This document shows, piece after piece, positions 23,504 through 33,074 of a stretch of 53,094 bases of DNA. The notes beneath the pieces were generated by a model that saw nothing but the letters and a program-made list of their open reading frames with translations, searched no databases and had not been told where the DNA came from. Origin of the DNA: Myxococcales bacterium (GTDB lineage Bacteria > Myxococcota > UBA727 > JABDBI01); NCBI GenBank assembly GCA_023248545.1, contig JAHFEF010000012.1, positions 1-53,094 of the forward strand. The letters are read 5' to 3'. Made by a program: the position numbers and the translations under genes. Numbering within the stretch: position 1 is the stretch's first letter; the number at the start of each line of letters is the position of its first letter.

Positions 23504-26500
23504 CTACTGCAAGCTTGAATAGCGCTTCACCAGCCGACGCATGTCATCTGCAAAACCCACTGCATTTTCCAACTCGGTTTTGCTTTGCTCCAACCTCAAC
23601 TTGATATCCACATCTGAACAGGGCAACGACAAAACCTCCTTACAAGCAGGATTAGCTGGGGAACAACACTCATTTTCTTGCTTGGTTTTTAAGCAGGTGC
23701 ACGATGCGGATGTCGCACGTAATTCCTGATTTGAGACGCATTTCTGCAGCATGCTCAGCTTTTCTTGTAAATCATTGAGTTTCGTCAAATAATCATAGGC
23801 TATGGGCGAAGGACCTGCTTTCTTGGCCCAGTATCTGCGACCATCGGCTGGGTTCTCGAATACGATTTCATCTTTCGATATCACATGTCCGGGTTCATGA
23901 AGATCGATTTGCATCGCGTTGAGGAGGTTAAACTCTGTATTGAGGGGACCTGATAACAATGCTGCTGCGTAGTACATAGAACGATATGGCAGCATATCGG
24001 CTCCGGTCGGAAGCACCGGGGTATACCCAGTATAATCTGGCTTTTGCAACGTCGCTGGATCCAAAATATCCCGGTGAATCAATTCACCTTCCGGAGATAT
24101 GACTGGACCGAGTTCAGACCACTGTGAACGAATCATCTTTGAAAACAAATCTCCGACTTCCTGCGGGAACAATCGATACCAGTTCATGTGATAGAGTCGT
24201 TGATCTTTAAGCTCATCAACCCGAGGGAAAGTCGAACCACCTGGGTACGCCAAAAAGAAACCGGCAAATAGCTTCGCATGAAAACTGCCCACATAGTTCA
24301 TGTGATAGTCTTCATAGTCATTGTTAAGGCCCACCACAAAAGGCCGTCCGTCACCTAAAAACACATCCGAATAGATATGCCCCGGCGCTGCCTCACGCTC
24401 CTTCCTGTCATTTAATACCGTCACATTCTCGACGATGCACTCATCAACTTGATCAATCGGATGTAATAGACTGGGTTCATCGACCGTCGTCACATGCTCA
24501 CCCGACACAGGGTGCCCAATCACATGCGAATAGTGATTGAGCCCTGTGACGACTGCGGCGAGGTAATCTTTCCCTGTATCCGATTCCTTAAACTCGGGAT
24601 CTTTCAGCATGTAATAGCCATACCAACGCATGATTTGGTTAAAGTCTTCAAATACGGCCAGATCTTGTGCGACAATTTTGGAGAAATCCGTGCGATAGTT
24701 CCAGATTTGATCCCTTGAAAAATGTGTTAAGAAATAGTGTTGCCAGTACTGTGTCTTATTCCAGGCTGCGCGACCGCGCATATCGGCACCAAAATCGAAC
24801 GCGCGACACTCGGGCCCCGACTGTCCACTGCCATCAAAACAAAATCGATAGGGGACTTCATAAACAGATGGATTTTTTTCATCATAAGGCACCCATTGGC
24901 GCTGGTTAATTTTCTGAAGACTCAGCACAAATTCTTTGGGGATCTTTCTCCAATCGTTTAGGAAAAGCCATCGTTTCAGGCCTTTTTGTACAGAAGGTGC
25001 TGCTAAATTGCTCTCTGGGAATACTTGAACCAATTGCCCATAACCAAAAAATATCGCTGCCTTGTCATAAAGCCCCAAACCGCCCAGATCTGCATTCCAG
25101 GTAGCATGGTAGTCCATGATCGAGGAGTACATGAGCTCCTGCTGTCTAAAGCACTCTTGCGTCGTTAACTCCTCTGAACCATACACTTCTTGAGCATCAT
25201 TCCAACAGCTCTGTAAATATTGCTGGATCTTCGGATTTTTTCGATTGGCCTTAATCGCCGTATAAATATCATCCGGCAAATTTTGAATCATCCAAAACTG
25301 TTTTCCGTAATTCAACGGGTCTGCAGATCCAGACATATTATGCATCAATCCAACGTCATGGCCGATTTCATGTAAGGCCACCTTCGTGTAGACAGACTCC
25401 CGAATTTTCTTGAATCGCTTTTTACGATCCATATTTTTGTATTGCAGAGCGATGCCAGCGATCATGCTGTCCAAAAATTCGGGTGGATCTGCGATGCCTC
25501 TCGATAACTGAGCGATTCGATCCTGCGTTTTCAATAACATTCCAATCGGATCTGATTCTTCGTCAAATTCACTGCCGCCGATTTTTGGCAAAAAGAGTGT
25601 TGAATCAATCGCATGGAGCCGAACAGAAATCTCTGGTTCTGAAACCCAATCTTCTTTTTGACCTTCGAGATGCCTGGTCATTTTAGATAAAGCACTTTGA
25701 CTGGGAAGTATTTCGGCCTCCCGTCTAATTTGCCCCATCTTTTTAGTCATATATTTTTTGATATCATCCCCGAGAACCAGATTTTTCAGGCGAATATTGC
25801 CAACCATCATATCAACCATGTCTGCCGCCCGTTCGGTTTGACGATCTAAATACCAAAGGTTAATATTGGCCTGAGACTGGATAATCTCGCCGGTCTCTCT
25901 GTCTGCAAACATCGTTCCGAGCCCACTCCAATTGGTCGACACGTGTTTATTAATCAGATTCAGCAAATTATAACGCAGGTCTCCAGAACGCTGATATTTA
26001 AATGCTTGACCTGTTTTTTCTGTGTGAAATTCAAATGCCGAACAAATTTTTTCTAAGTCATCGAGTGCGCTGGCTTCTTCTTGTATGTTTTGCGTTAACG
26101 AAGCCGCATTGTTATCGTCATTGGCATGGTCCAGACGCGTTTTAATTTCACCGAGAGTGATCTTAGCGGTCTCTTCGACTTGCCTTCTCATATCGCCCGT
26201 CAAGAGTCGATTAACGTTTTCCCAGTTGCAGCTATTTTCTCGCAGGATCCACATGTCTGGGACTTTTGAAATGTCGGCATATTGGCCTTTTTTGATTTCA
26301 AACACGAGCTCTTTGAAAATTTTGTTCCATTCTGATTCGACGCGTTTGGAGGCATTCATGAGACTTTTTGGGTGCGAAACACTCGTGTAATAAACTATCG
26401 GCTTAGGGGAGCCATCTTCGTTCCAAATATTAAACCGTGTGACATTGTAATTTTTGTTGGTTTCAAGGGAGCCTCGCAGGGGATCCCATCTCTGCTGCCC

Positions 26501-27322
26501 GTTCATCGCCACTCGGAAAAAGCCAAATTTATCGAGCATGTTGTTCGTATAATTAAGCGCCTGATAATTACTCTTGTCAGGCTTTCTCATGAAAGAGAAT
26601 CTCAGATCAACCACCGGCGCTGATGGATCCATTTGAAAGGGTTCACCATAGAGGCCATAATATTTTTGGATATCGACTTTGATGCCCTGACGGGTCGTGA
26701 TTTCAAAATAGCCTTCTTCAAAACGTGAACGCTTCGGATTGGCTGGATCGTTTTGTCCCACCGCGTAAGAATTAGTAATTTTTTCTACTTTTTCAGGTGT
26801 CCACAGACGGGATCCCCCATCTTGTCGTGTATACTCTTGTATTAAATTGGCACTAAAATCGACTTTGAAAAACCGCCGTTTATACCAACTCCGATCGGTC
26901 TTGTTTTCTTGAATTAAGTTGCCACGGGCCGAGGTCATCGGGTCATAGTTTCGAGCAATATCAAAATGACTTAAGATTTTAAAAGCAACAACGGGAGCAC
27001 CCTTATAGTTGTCTGACTCCGCTTCACTGCCTGGCACTGCTGCTTGAGAACGATAGCCAATCAAGAAATTTTCGGTGATTTCGAACCTAATCGTTTCTGG
27101 GTGCAACCAATGACCATCGCCGACAGACAGTGCTTTACTGGCCGGATCTGTATCTACCACCGTCATTCGATAATACCATTCTGGGCTTAAGAGACTGTTT
27201 TGCCAATTGGGATTAATCTGAGATTTATCCAAGTAGGGGTCAACCACGCGATTAATAGATGAGTTTCGACTGGTACACGTTACGAAAATAAAACAAATCA
27301 ATGCCAAGCCAACTAGGCGCAT
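23504..27322 (-). CDS. Giant zinc metalloprotease lipoprotein (paralogue 2)
   Basis: 1272 residues. Signal peptide ending at VTC (Cys16), so a probable lipoprotein. The zinc motif HEIGHDVGLMHN begins at H651, with SSIMDYH in the Met-turn position. A Cys cluster near the C-terminus (CTCLKTKQENECC, about 1218-1230) is absent from paralogue 1. GAGG lies 7-8 nt before the ATG. Sequence similarity over the whole length points to a tandem duplication followed by strong divergence. The substrate is unknown; such enzymes are common in predatory bacteria, which is context rather than proof. Confidence 0.85.
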   Translation of the reverse strand: MRLVGLALICFIFVTCTSRNSSINRVVDPYLDKSQINPNWQNSLLSPEWYYRMTVVDTDPASKALSVGDGHWLHPETIRFEITENFLIGYRSQAAVPGSEAESDNYKGAPVVAFKILSHFDIARNYDPMTSARGNLIQENKTDRSWYKRRFFKVDFSANLIQEYTRQDGGSRLWTPEKVEKITNSYAVGQNDPANPKRSRFEEGYFEITTRQGIKVDIQKYYGLYGEPFQMDPSAPVVDLRFSFMRKPDKSNYQALNYTNNMLDKFGFFRVAMNGQQRWDPLRGSLETNKNYNVTRFNIWNEDGSPKPIVYYTSVSHPKSLMNASKRVESEWNKIFKELVFEIKKGQYADISKVPDMWILRENSCNWENVNRLLTGDMRRQVEETAKITLGEIKTRLDHANDDNNAASLTQNIQEEASALDDLEKICSAFEFHTEKTGQAFKYQRSGDLRYNLLNLINKHVSTNWSGLGTMFADRETGEIIQSQANINLWYLDRQTERAADMVDMMVGNIRLKNLVLGDDIKKYMTKKMGQIRREAEILPSQSALSKMTRHLEGQKEDWVSEPEISVRLHAIDSTLFLPKIGGSEFDEESDPIGMLLKTQDRIAQLSRGIADPPEFLDSMIAGIALQYKNMDRKKRFKKIRESVYTKVALHEIGHDVGLMHNMSGSADPLNYGKQFWMIQNLPDDIYTAIKANRKNPKIQQYLQSCWNDAQEVYGSEELTTQECFRQQELMYSSIMDYHATWNADLGGLGLYDKAAIFFGYGQLVQVFPESNLAAPSVQKGLKRWLFLNDWRKIPKEFVLSLQKINQRQWVPYDEKNPSVYEVPYRFCFDGSGQSGPECRAFDFGADMRGRAAWNKTQYWQHYFLTHFSRDQIWNYRTDFSKIVAQDLAVFEDFNQIMRWYGYYMLKDPEFKESDTGKDYLAAVVTGLNHYSHVIGHPVSGEHVTTVDEPSLLHPIDQVDECIVENVTVLNDRKEREAAPGHIYSDVFLGDGRPFVVGLNNDYEDYHMNYVGSFHAKLFAGFFLAYPGGSTFPRVDELKDQRLYHMNWYRLFPQEVGDLFSKMIRSQWSELGPVISPEGELIHRDILDPATLQKPDYTGYTPVLPTGADMLPYRSMYYAAALLSGPLNTEFNLLNAMQIDLHEPGHVISKDEIVFENPADGRRYWAKKAGPSPIAYDYLTKLNDLQEKLSMLQKCVSNQELRATSASCTCLKTKQENECCSPANPACKEVLSLPCSDVDIKLRLEQSKTELENAVGFADDMRRLVKRYSSLQ

Positions 27323-27331
27323 TTAAAACCT

Positions 27332-28339
27332 CTAGATTCCAACGGTTGCCTGAACAAAAATTTGGGTTTGATTATTTCCCGGTGTTACAAAATCAAAAAA
27401 CGGGAAGGTCAAATTTCCTGCCTTGTCATAGGAAGCTTGCCAACTCAAAATGCCTGCACTCACCACCAAATTGGTCTCAATAGGAATCGTATAGGAGTAG
27501 GCAATTCGCCCCATCGTGACTTCGTTGAAATTTTGCGCGATGGCATGGTCGCTTTTTAAATCTGGCCTATCAGCCAATGGCCGCAAAAAATTAATATACC
27601 AGGTGAGACCCAAATTAACCGCGTGACTCGGATTCGACCAACCCAAACTCAACGCATTGTTGAGCGTCCAAGTATTTTGACGACCAGAAACCAAACAGCG
27701 ACCATCTCCCAATCTCTCATCGCCATTGCGTACGATGCTCAGGCCCTGAATCACCTGATCAATGTCAAGATTTGAACCGTAGGGATTAATCGTTGCGGCA
27801 GGCATCTCTTGACAGGGCACACTGATGTTGGTGTCAGAGAAGATCCAGGCCAACACCGACGGCGTCCACCCCGCACTGAAGCCCCATTTAGACCAGGCTA
27901 TTGGCATGCCGAAAGTCAATCCCAAAATGCGATTCATGTTGCGTGAAAAACTGGACACCGGTGCCCAAAGGCCGGGGCCAGCGCCCATCGACAAACCAGG
28001 CGATTCAAAATTCAGAATTTTAGGCATGGTCGCATTGAGAATCAAATCTGAAAACACAATGCGATTTTCGACGTTCACCGGTGTTGTCACATACGAGTTC
28101 AGCCACCAAACGCTGATCATTTGCCAACCAGACAATGTAATTCTGGGCATGCCCCAAAATTGAGGGATTTTATAGCTTGGGCTCAAGATCAGCGAGGTTG
28201 TCCACGATGGCGTCTGGCTGTACTCTGTCACGAACGTCCCGATTCCAATAGAATTGCCCAGGGATGTCGACAGCGCCCAGTCTTTCGCGCCTGATGCTGC
28301 ATAGGCCAGCCAAAATAAAATTTGGAAAACTCTCATCAA
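27332..28339 (-). CDS. Outer-membrane beta-barrel-like protein
   Basis: 335 residues with a signal peptide (MMRVFQILFWLAYAASGA), many alternating aromatic/polar strands (for example TTSLILSPSYKIP and AIAQNFNEVTMGRIAYSYTI) and a final strand ending in QATVGI, typical of beta-barrels. It starts the operon that continues with the two metalloprotease lipoproteins only 9 bp downstream each. It might export, anchor or regulate them; that is inference. No specific transporter family is recognised. Confidence 0.6.
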   Translation of the reverse strand: MMRVFQILFWLAYAASGAKDWALSTSLGNSIGIGTFVTEYSQTPSWTTSLILSPSYKIPQFWGMPRITLSGWQMISVWWLNSYVTTPVNVENRIVFSDLILNATMPKILNFESPGLSMGAGPGLWAPVSSFSRNMNRILGLTFGMPIAWSKWGFSAGWTPSVLAWIFSDTNISVPCQEMPAATINPYGSNLDIDQVIQGLSIVRNGDERLGDGRCLVSGRQNTWTLNNALSLGWSNPSHAVNLGLTWYINFLRPLADRPDLKSDHAIAQNFNEVTMGRIAYSYTIPIETNLVVSAGILSWQASYDKAGNLTFPFFDFVTPGNNQTQIFVQATVGI

Positions 28340-28426
28340 AAGCTAGAACCACAAAAAACGCGCAAACATTTCCCATTGCGTCAAAACTAAAAAGCACTTA
28401 CAGCTCGAAAAAACGAGGGAGCACTC

Positions 28427-29238
28427 ATGTTTGATACCGACGGTTACAGTAAGACGATTTCGAAACTACGACAGTTTTTTTTGACAAAAAAGGCTTCATA
28501 GAAGTCCCCAGTCAATGTCGAACTTCAATTTTATCGGCTTGTGAAGATCCAAAAACCATTACGCTCTACAAAATGGATACGGCGTTTCCTCTCCCTCAAA
28601 CGGGCCAAATGTGGCTTGAGTATGAGTTGCTCAAACGACCCGAAGCACCTGGCTATTTCTGCGTTACAACCAGCTATCGCAATGAACCCAACCCAATTCC
28701 AGGACGTCATGAGAAAATATTTCCCATGTTTGAATTTGAATCGCATGGTTCTATCGATGACTTACAGCGCCTTGAATCCGAACTCGTTGAACATCTTGGA
28801 TTGAAAGCACCCGCGCGCGTACAATACGAGGCGATGAGTAAGCAATACGATGCCCCGATCTTAGAAGCCGAGCAAGAAGAACAAATGTCTCGAGATTTAG
28901 GACCCTGCATCAGCCTTGAAAGATTTCCCGGTCGAACCCATCCGTTTTGGAATATGAAAGAATGTGGCGATGGAACTTTCGCTAAAATCGACGTGATTCT
29001 CTATGGACAAGAGACCATCGGTTCGGCTGAACGGTCGTCTAATATCACCGAGATGCGACACAATTTTAACACTGTCTCCAATGGGGAATATGCCGAAACG
29101 CTGTTTCGAATTTTTGGCCGTGAACGTGTCATGGAAGAGCTCGATGAATATTTGTCTCTCCCCATGATACCGCGCTTTGGCGGCGGAATTGGAATCACCC
29201 GTCTCGTGCGAGCCATGCGTGAAGCACGGCTTGTATAA
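28427..29238 (+). CDS. Class II Asp/Asn-tRNA-synthetase-like protein, frame broken near codon 20
   Basis: A GAGGGA lies 6 nt before ATG 28427, but that frame ends at TAG 28499. The rest of the protein continues in the -1 frame (KKGFIEVPSQ onward) to 29238, giving about 270 aa in all. Motif 2 (TTSYRNEPNPIPGRHEKIFPMFE) and motif 3 (FGGGIGITRLVRAM) of class II synthetases are intact. There is no anticodon-binding domain, as in asparagine synthetase A-like and tRNA-ligase-related proteins. The break falls at T8 (28475-28482) followed by AAAAAAG (28486-28492), in phase as A AAA AAG. Either an indel or sequencing error, or programmed slippage, could explain it. The end overlaps pyrD. Confidence 0.7.
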
Positions 29239-30214
29239 TCTTGCGAAGCCGGTTCTCTTTTCGATGGATCCTGAACGCAGTCACCAATGGGTGATGCGCC
29301 TGGCTCGGTGGTTGCCGTTTTTGGCCCGGCAGCCTCAAATTCAGAGGCCCGTCAAAGTTTTTGGAATTACGTTTCCAAATCCTATCGGCTTGGCAGCAGG
29401 ATTTGACAAGAACGCCGAACACCTTCAGGTTCTTTCAAAAATGGGTTTTGGCTCTATCGAAGTGGGTTCGGTCACCCCACTGCCCCAAGATGGAAACCCC
29501 AAACCGAGGCTCCAGCGATTAACTGACCAAGAAGCGTTAATTAACCGCATGGGGCTTAATAATATTGGCATTGATCAAGTGGTTCGTAATCTACGCAATC
29601 GGCCCACTAATTTAATTTTGGGCGCGAGCTTTACGAAGAACACAGCCACTCGATTTGATCAGGCCATCGAAGACTATCGTGTTTGCCTAGAAAGGCTTTA
29701 CCCTGTGACAGATTATTTAGTAGCCGATGTTTCATGTCCCAATACGGGTGAACTCGAAGCCAGTTCGAATCTAGAATTTTTGGAAGCTTTAAGCGCCTCT
29801 CTCAAAACCATGCAGCGTCAGCTTCACATTAAGCAAGACCGTTACGTTCCGTTGCTGCTCAAGCTTTCAAGCGATTGGGACCAGGTCATTCTAGAGCCAC
29901 TTACTCAAATACTCATTCGACATTCTATCGACGGAGTTATTTGTGGAAACACCAGCCATGGGCTCAGCGGTCGGCCGTTGTTTCCTAAGGCACTGGCCCT
30001 CGTCAAAACCATGGGCCAACTCTTGGCAGGAAGAATACCCATCATCGGCGTTGGAGGGATCTCTACACGCCTAGATCTCCTATCGATGCAAGAAGCCGGC
30101 GCTGAATTATTTCAAATCTATACGGCGCTCGTCTATCGAGGGCCTCAGGTTGTCTCTGAATTACTCGGCCCGAATCTGACCGTCTCCCGTCACCCACCAT
30201 TTGTAGCTGGTTAA
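29219..30214 (+). CDS. pyrD: Dihydroorotate dehydrogenase (quinone), class 2
   Basis: 331 residues from GTG 29219. It oxidises dihydroorotate to orotate using FMN and membrane quinone, in pyrimidine synthesis. The class 2 N-terminal helix (YNLAKPVLFSMDPERSHQW) is present, with GLAAGFDKNAE, SCPNTGELEASSN, GNTSHGLSGRPL and the FMN-phosphate site GVGGISTRLD. The GTG start gives the usual class 2 length and a 20-bp overlap with the synthetase-like gene. The last 54 bp overlap proA on the other strand. Confidence 0.92.
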   Translation: MKHGLYNLAKPVLFSMDPERSHQWVMRLARWLPFLARQPQIQRPVKVFGITFPNPIGLAAGFDKNAEHLQVLSKMGFGSIEVGSVTPLPQDGNPKPRLQRLTDQEALINRMGLNNIGIDQVVRNLRNRPTNLILGASFTKNTATRFDQAIEDYRVCLERLYPVTDYLVADVSCPNTGELEASSNLEFLEALSASLKTMQRQLHIKQDRYVPLLLKLSSDWDQVILEPLTQILIRHSIDGVICGNTSHGLSGRPLFPKALALVKTMGQLLAGRIPIIGVGGISTRLDLLSMQEAGAELFQIYTALVYRGPQVVSELLGPNLTVSRHPPFVAG

Positions 30215-31420
30215 TGCATCAAGACCCATGGGGCCCCTCGCATGTAACTTTTGGGTGCTGATGCCAATTTCAGCCCCCATGCCGAATTCACCGCCGTCCG
30301 TAAATGCTGTTGAGGCGTTTACATAGACGACAGCAGCATCTATCGCCTGCATAAATAGTTTAGCCGCGGCTCTGTCCTCGGTAATAATCGCCTCACTGTG
30401 GCCTGAAGTATGGCTCATAATATGATTAATCGCCTCTTCCAGCGAAGACACTGTCTTGAGGGACATTTTGTAGGACAAAAATTCGCACCCAAAGTCACCT
30501 GGCTGCGCATGTTTTAATAAATCGGCCGGATAGAATTTGGATAAATGGCCATGGCTTTTCTCGTCGGCCAACAGCTCCACTCGATGGGAAGCCAAAGGAG
30601 CCACCAAGGTATTCAAATCACCGAGGCGATCCTGGTGAACAATCAAGGTATCCAACGCGTTACACACACTCACGCGCCGCGTCTTGGCATTATTGATAAT
30701 CGCCTGGCCTTTGTTCAGATCACCGGCACGATCAAAATACGTGTGAACAACTCCAGATCCCGTTTCGATCACGGGGATACGTGCATGTTGTCGAACGTAA
30801 TCAATTAATCCTTGGCTGCCTCGAGGGATACAAACATCAATTAGGCCCACAGCTTCCAAAAGCGCCAGGGTTGAATCTCGGTGGGGCGGTAGAAGCACCA
30901 GAGCATTTTGATTAATTTTTTGAAGCAACAACGTGCTATGAATCACTTTTGCCAGGGCTTGGTTACTGTGTTCGGCTTCTTTGCCACCCTTTAGGACACA
31001 AGCATTGCCCGCTTTAAAACAGAGCGAAAATACGTCTACCGTCACATTAGGGCGTGACTCATACACAACGCCCACAACCCCTAACGGAACTGATATTTTT
31101 TGAATCTGAAGGCCATTGGGTCGGACCGTGTCAAATAAGATCCGGTCAATCGGCGATGGAAGCTTGGCAATTTTTCTGACATCGCTTGCCATCGAAGAAA
31201 GACGCTGCTCATTCAAGAGCAATCGATCATAGGTTGGGTCCTTGTGTGCCAGCAGGTTCAGATCTTTGGCGTTTGCTGCCAGAATCTCCGGCGTGGCTTT
31301 GATCAGCGCTTCGGCAAGGGCTTCTAACAGCCGATTTCGGGTGGCATCCTCCAGATGGCTCAGTTCATGTGAAGCAGCTTTAGCGCGTTGCACGAGGTTT
31401 TCCTTTGATTGTGGTTCCAA
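30161..31420 (-). CDS. proA: Gamma-glutamyl phosphate reductase
   Basis: 419 residues, the family's usual length. It makes glutamate 5-semialdehyde from glutamyl phosphate with NADPH. The catalytic cysteine is in RRVSVCNALDTLIVH, and the aldehyde-dehydrogenase-like PLGVVGVVYESRPNVTVDV and GGEFGMGAEIGISTQKLHARGP segments are clear. It is third in the proC-proB-proA operon, overlapping proB by 41 bp, and converges on pyrD with a 54-bp overlap. Confidence 0.95.
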   Translation of the reverse strand: MEPQSKENLVQRAKAASHELSHLEDATRNRLLEALAEALIKATPEILAANAKDLNLLAHKDPTYDRLLLNEQRLSSMASDVRKIAKLPSPIDRILFDTVRPNGLQIQKISVPLGVVGVVYESRPNVTVDVFSLCFKAGNACVLKGGKEAEHSNQALAKVIHSTLLLQKINQNALVLLPPHRDSTLALLEAVGLIDVCIPRGSQGLIDYVRQHARIPVIETGSGVVHTYFDRAGDLNKGQAIINNAKTRRVSVCNALDTLIVHQDRLGDLNTLVAPLASHRVELLADEKSHGHLSKFYPADLLKHAQPGDFGCEFLSYKMSLKTVSSLEEAINHIMSHTSGHSEAIITEDRAAAKLFMQAIDAAVVYVNASTAFTDGGEFGMGAEIGISTQKLHARGPMGLDALTSYKWWVTGDGQIRAE

Positions 31421-32165
31421 TCAGTTCGCCTTTTAAAAGACGCGCTAAAATACTGGGTTCGCGGACACTGGCGATATGAGTGGTGATCCCAAGAGAAGAT
31501 ACTTTTCTGGAGGTATCCAGCTTGCTCAGCATTCCACCTCGACCCTGTGGTGTCTTGCTGGCAGAGACAACTGGCCAGTGTGTCATATCTGGCTCCAACA
31601 CAGGTATCAGCTTAGAACTGGGCGCATCTGGCGGGCCGTCGAATACCCCAGCAATGCTGCTCAAAATAATGAGTTTGTCGGAGTTCATTTGGGCTGCAAT
31701 CAATCCAGCCAGCTCGTCGTTGTCCGTGAACATGAGTTCTTCAATGGCCACGCTGTCATTTTCATTAATAATCGGAATAACACGATCTGTCGCCAATAAA
31801 CCACGAATCAGCCGGTCAATGTTAGAGGTGTGCTCTGGGGTCAAAAAATCCTGCCGGGTCAGTAAGATCTGGGAAGTCGCAATCCCGAAAGGCTTAAACC
31901 AATTGGCATAGGCGTTCAGCAACACGTGTTGCCCAAGACTTGCCAATAGCTGTCTTTCACCGACGCTGTCCCCAAATTCCTTGTGGAGCATCTCCCGAGC
32001 AACATATCGACCGGAAGCAACCGCCCCTGAAGTCACTAAGACGACCTGATGATCCAACGCTTTGAGTTCGACCAGTTGCTCCACGAGCGTTTTCATGATG
32101 GCTTCTAAAATATTGCCATCGGGGGCTAAGATCGCTTGGGTTCCGACTTTAACGACAATTTTCAC
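31380..32165 (-). CDS. proB: Glutamate 5-kinase, short form without PUA domain
   Basis: 261 residues. It phosphorylates glutamate in the first step of proline synthesis. [10 protein letters not shown] and VLVTSGAVASGR (ATP/phosphate contacts), NENDSVAIEEL and DNDELAGLIA (substrate loop), and GRGGMLSKLDTSRK are conserved. The protein ends after the amino-acid kinase domain, lacking the C-terminal PUA domain of E. coli ProB (367 aa). It overlaps proC by 4 bp and proA by 41 bp. Confidence 0.93.
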   Translation of the reverse strand: MKIVVKVGTQAILAPDGNILEAIMKTLVEQLVELKALDHQVVLVTSGAVASGRYVAREMLHKEFGDSVGERQLLASLGQHVLLNAYANWFKPFGIATSQILLTRQDFLTPEHTSNIDRLIRGLLATDRVIPIINENDSVAIEELMFTDNDELAGLIAAQMNSDKLIILSSIAGVFDGPPDAPSSKLIPVLEPDMTHWPVVSASKTPQGRGGMLSKLDTSRKVSSLGITTHIASVREPSILARLLKGELIGTTIKGKPRATR

Positions 32166-32959
32166 GTTTGAAGCTCCAAAAGACGTTGAAGCGCCGCTTT
32201 AACCGCCTGAGCGAGCGACTCTGTCAGACCTGGCTTGAGTTCAGAGAGAGCGGCTTCGGTCACACCGCCTTTGCTGGCCACGGTGCTGATCAAGTGACTA
32301 AACGGATCATGCGTATTCGTGATCAGGGCGCTGCCCAGCAAAGTTTGCTGTACCAATGCGTGGGCATTTGTTTGATCGAGCCCTAAATCTGTGGCTATTT
32401 TTGTCAGCAATTCCGCCAACAAATAAAAATAGGCCGGGCCACAACCCGAAATCACAGTGAGAGAATCCAGTAACTTTTCTGACGACACAAAGTAAAGTTT
32501 TCCTGTGCCGCCGAACAGGGATTCTAGGTCTCGACGTTCGGGGGCACTCTGCCCCCCTGGCCAATAAACGAGACTGGCTCCTTGGCCTATCTGCACGCCG
32601 ACATTCGGCATGAGGCGAGCACACTGCGTCTCATTGCCAGCATAATCACGCAGGACGCTGACAGGGGTCCCCGCCAACAACGAAACCAGCAATCGACTTG
32701 GAAACAGGGGACGAAGCTGCTCCATGGCCTCGGAAAGCTGCTGGGGTTTGAATGCCAAAACCAATGCATCTGGTTTAACATCAGGCGGCACCAAACGGGC
32801 ATGTGCATAAAAAGTTACTTGCGGATGGTTTGCAAAGAGCGCCCGAGAAGACAGGCTCGGTTGAATAACCGTGATCTTTTTGAGGTCACTCGTTTTTAGC
32901 CACGCTTTTAGAATGGCCTTGCCCATATTCCCACAACCCACGAGGAGAACTTGATTCAT
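32162..32959 (-). CDS. proC: Pyrroline-5-carboxylate reductase
   Basis: 265 residues. It reduces pyrroline-5-carboxylate to proline. It has the N-terminal NAD(P) site [39 protein letters not shown] and the C-terminal dimer region [25 protein letters not shown]. It is first gene of the proline operon, with its start lying across from the purA upstream region. The proline pathway is complete in this operon. Confidence 0.94.
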   Translation of the reverse strand: MNQVLLVGCGNMGKAILKAWLKTSDLKKITVIQPSLSSRALFANHPQVTFYAHARLVPPDVKPDALVLAFKPQQLSEAMEQLRPLFPSRLLVSLLAGTPVSVLRDYAGNETQCARLMPNVGVQIGQGASLVYWPGGQSAPERRDLESLFGGTGKLYFVSSEKLLDSLTVISGCGPAYFYLLAELLTKIATDLGLDQTNAHALVQQTLLGSALITNTHDPFSHLISTVASKGGVTEAALSELKPGLTESLAQAVKAALQRLLELQT

Positions 32960-33074
32960 GACAAATATCTACCGCAACCCTGAAAGGGCAGCAAGTAATA
33001 TGGGCAACATTTGCATTTCTTTCACGCGAACTCCGTTTACAAAACCCAAAACCCGTCTATTCGTCATACCTATG

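Noticed and set aside
32958..33071. Extended purA start at 32958
   Set aside because: The extra 39 residues do not match adenylosuccinate synthetases and would overlap the proC start.
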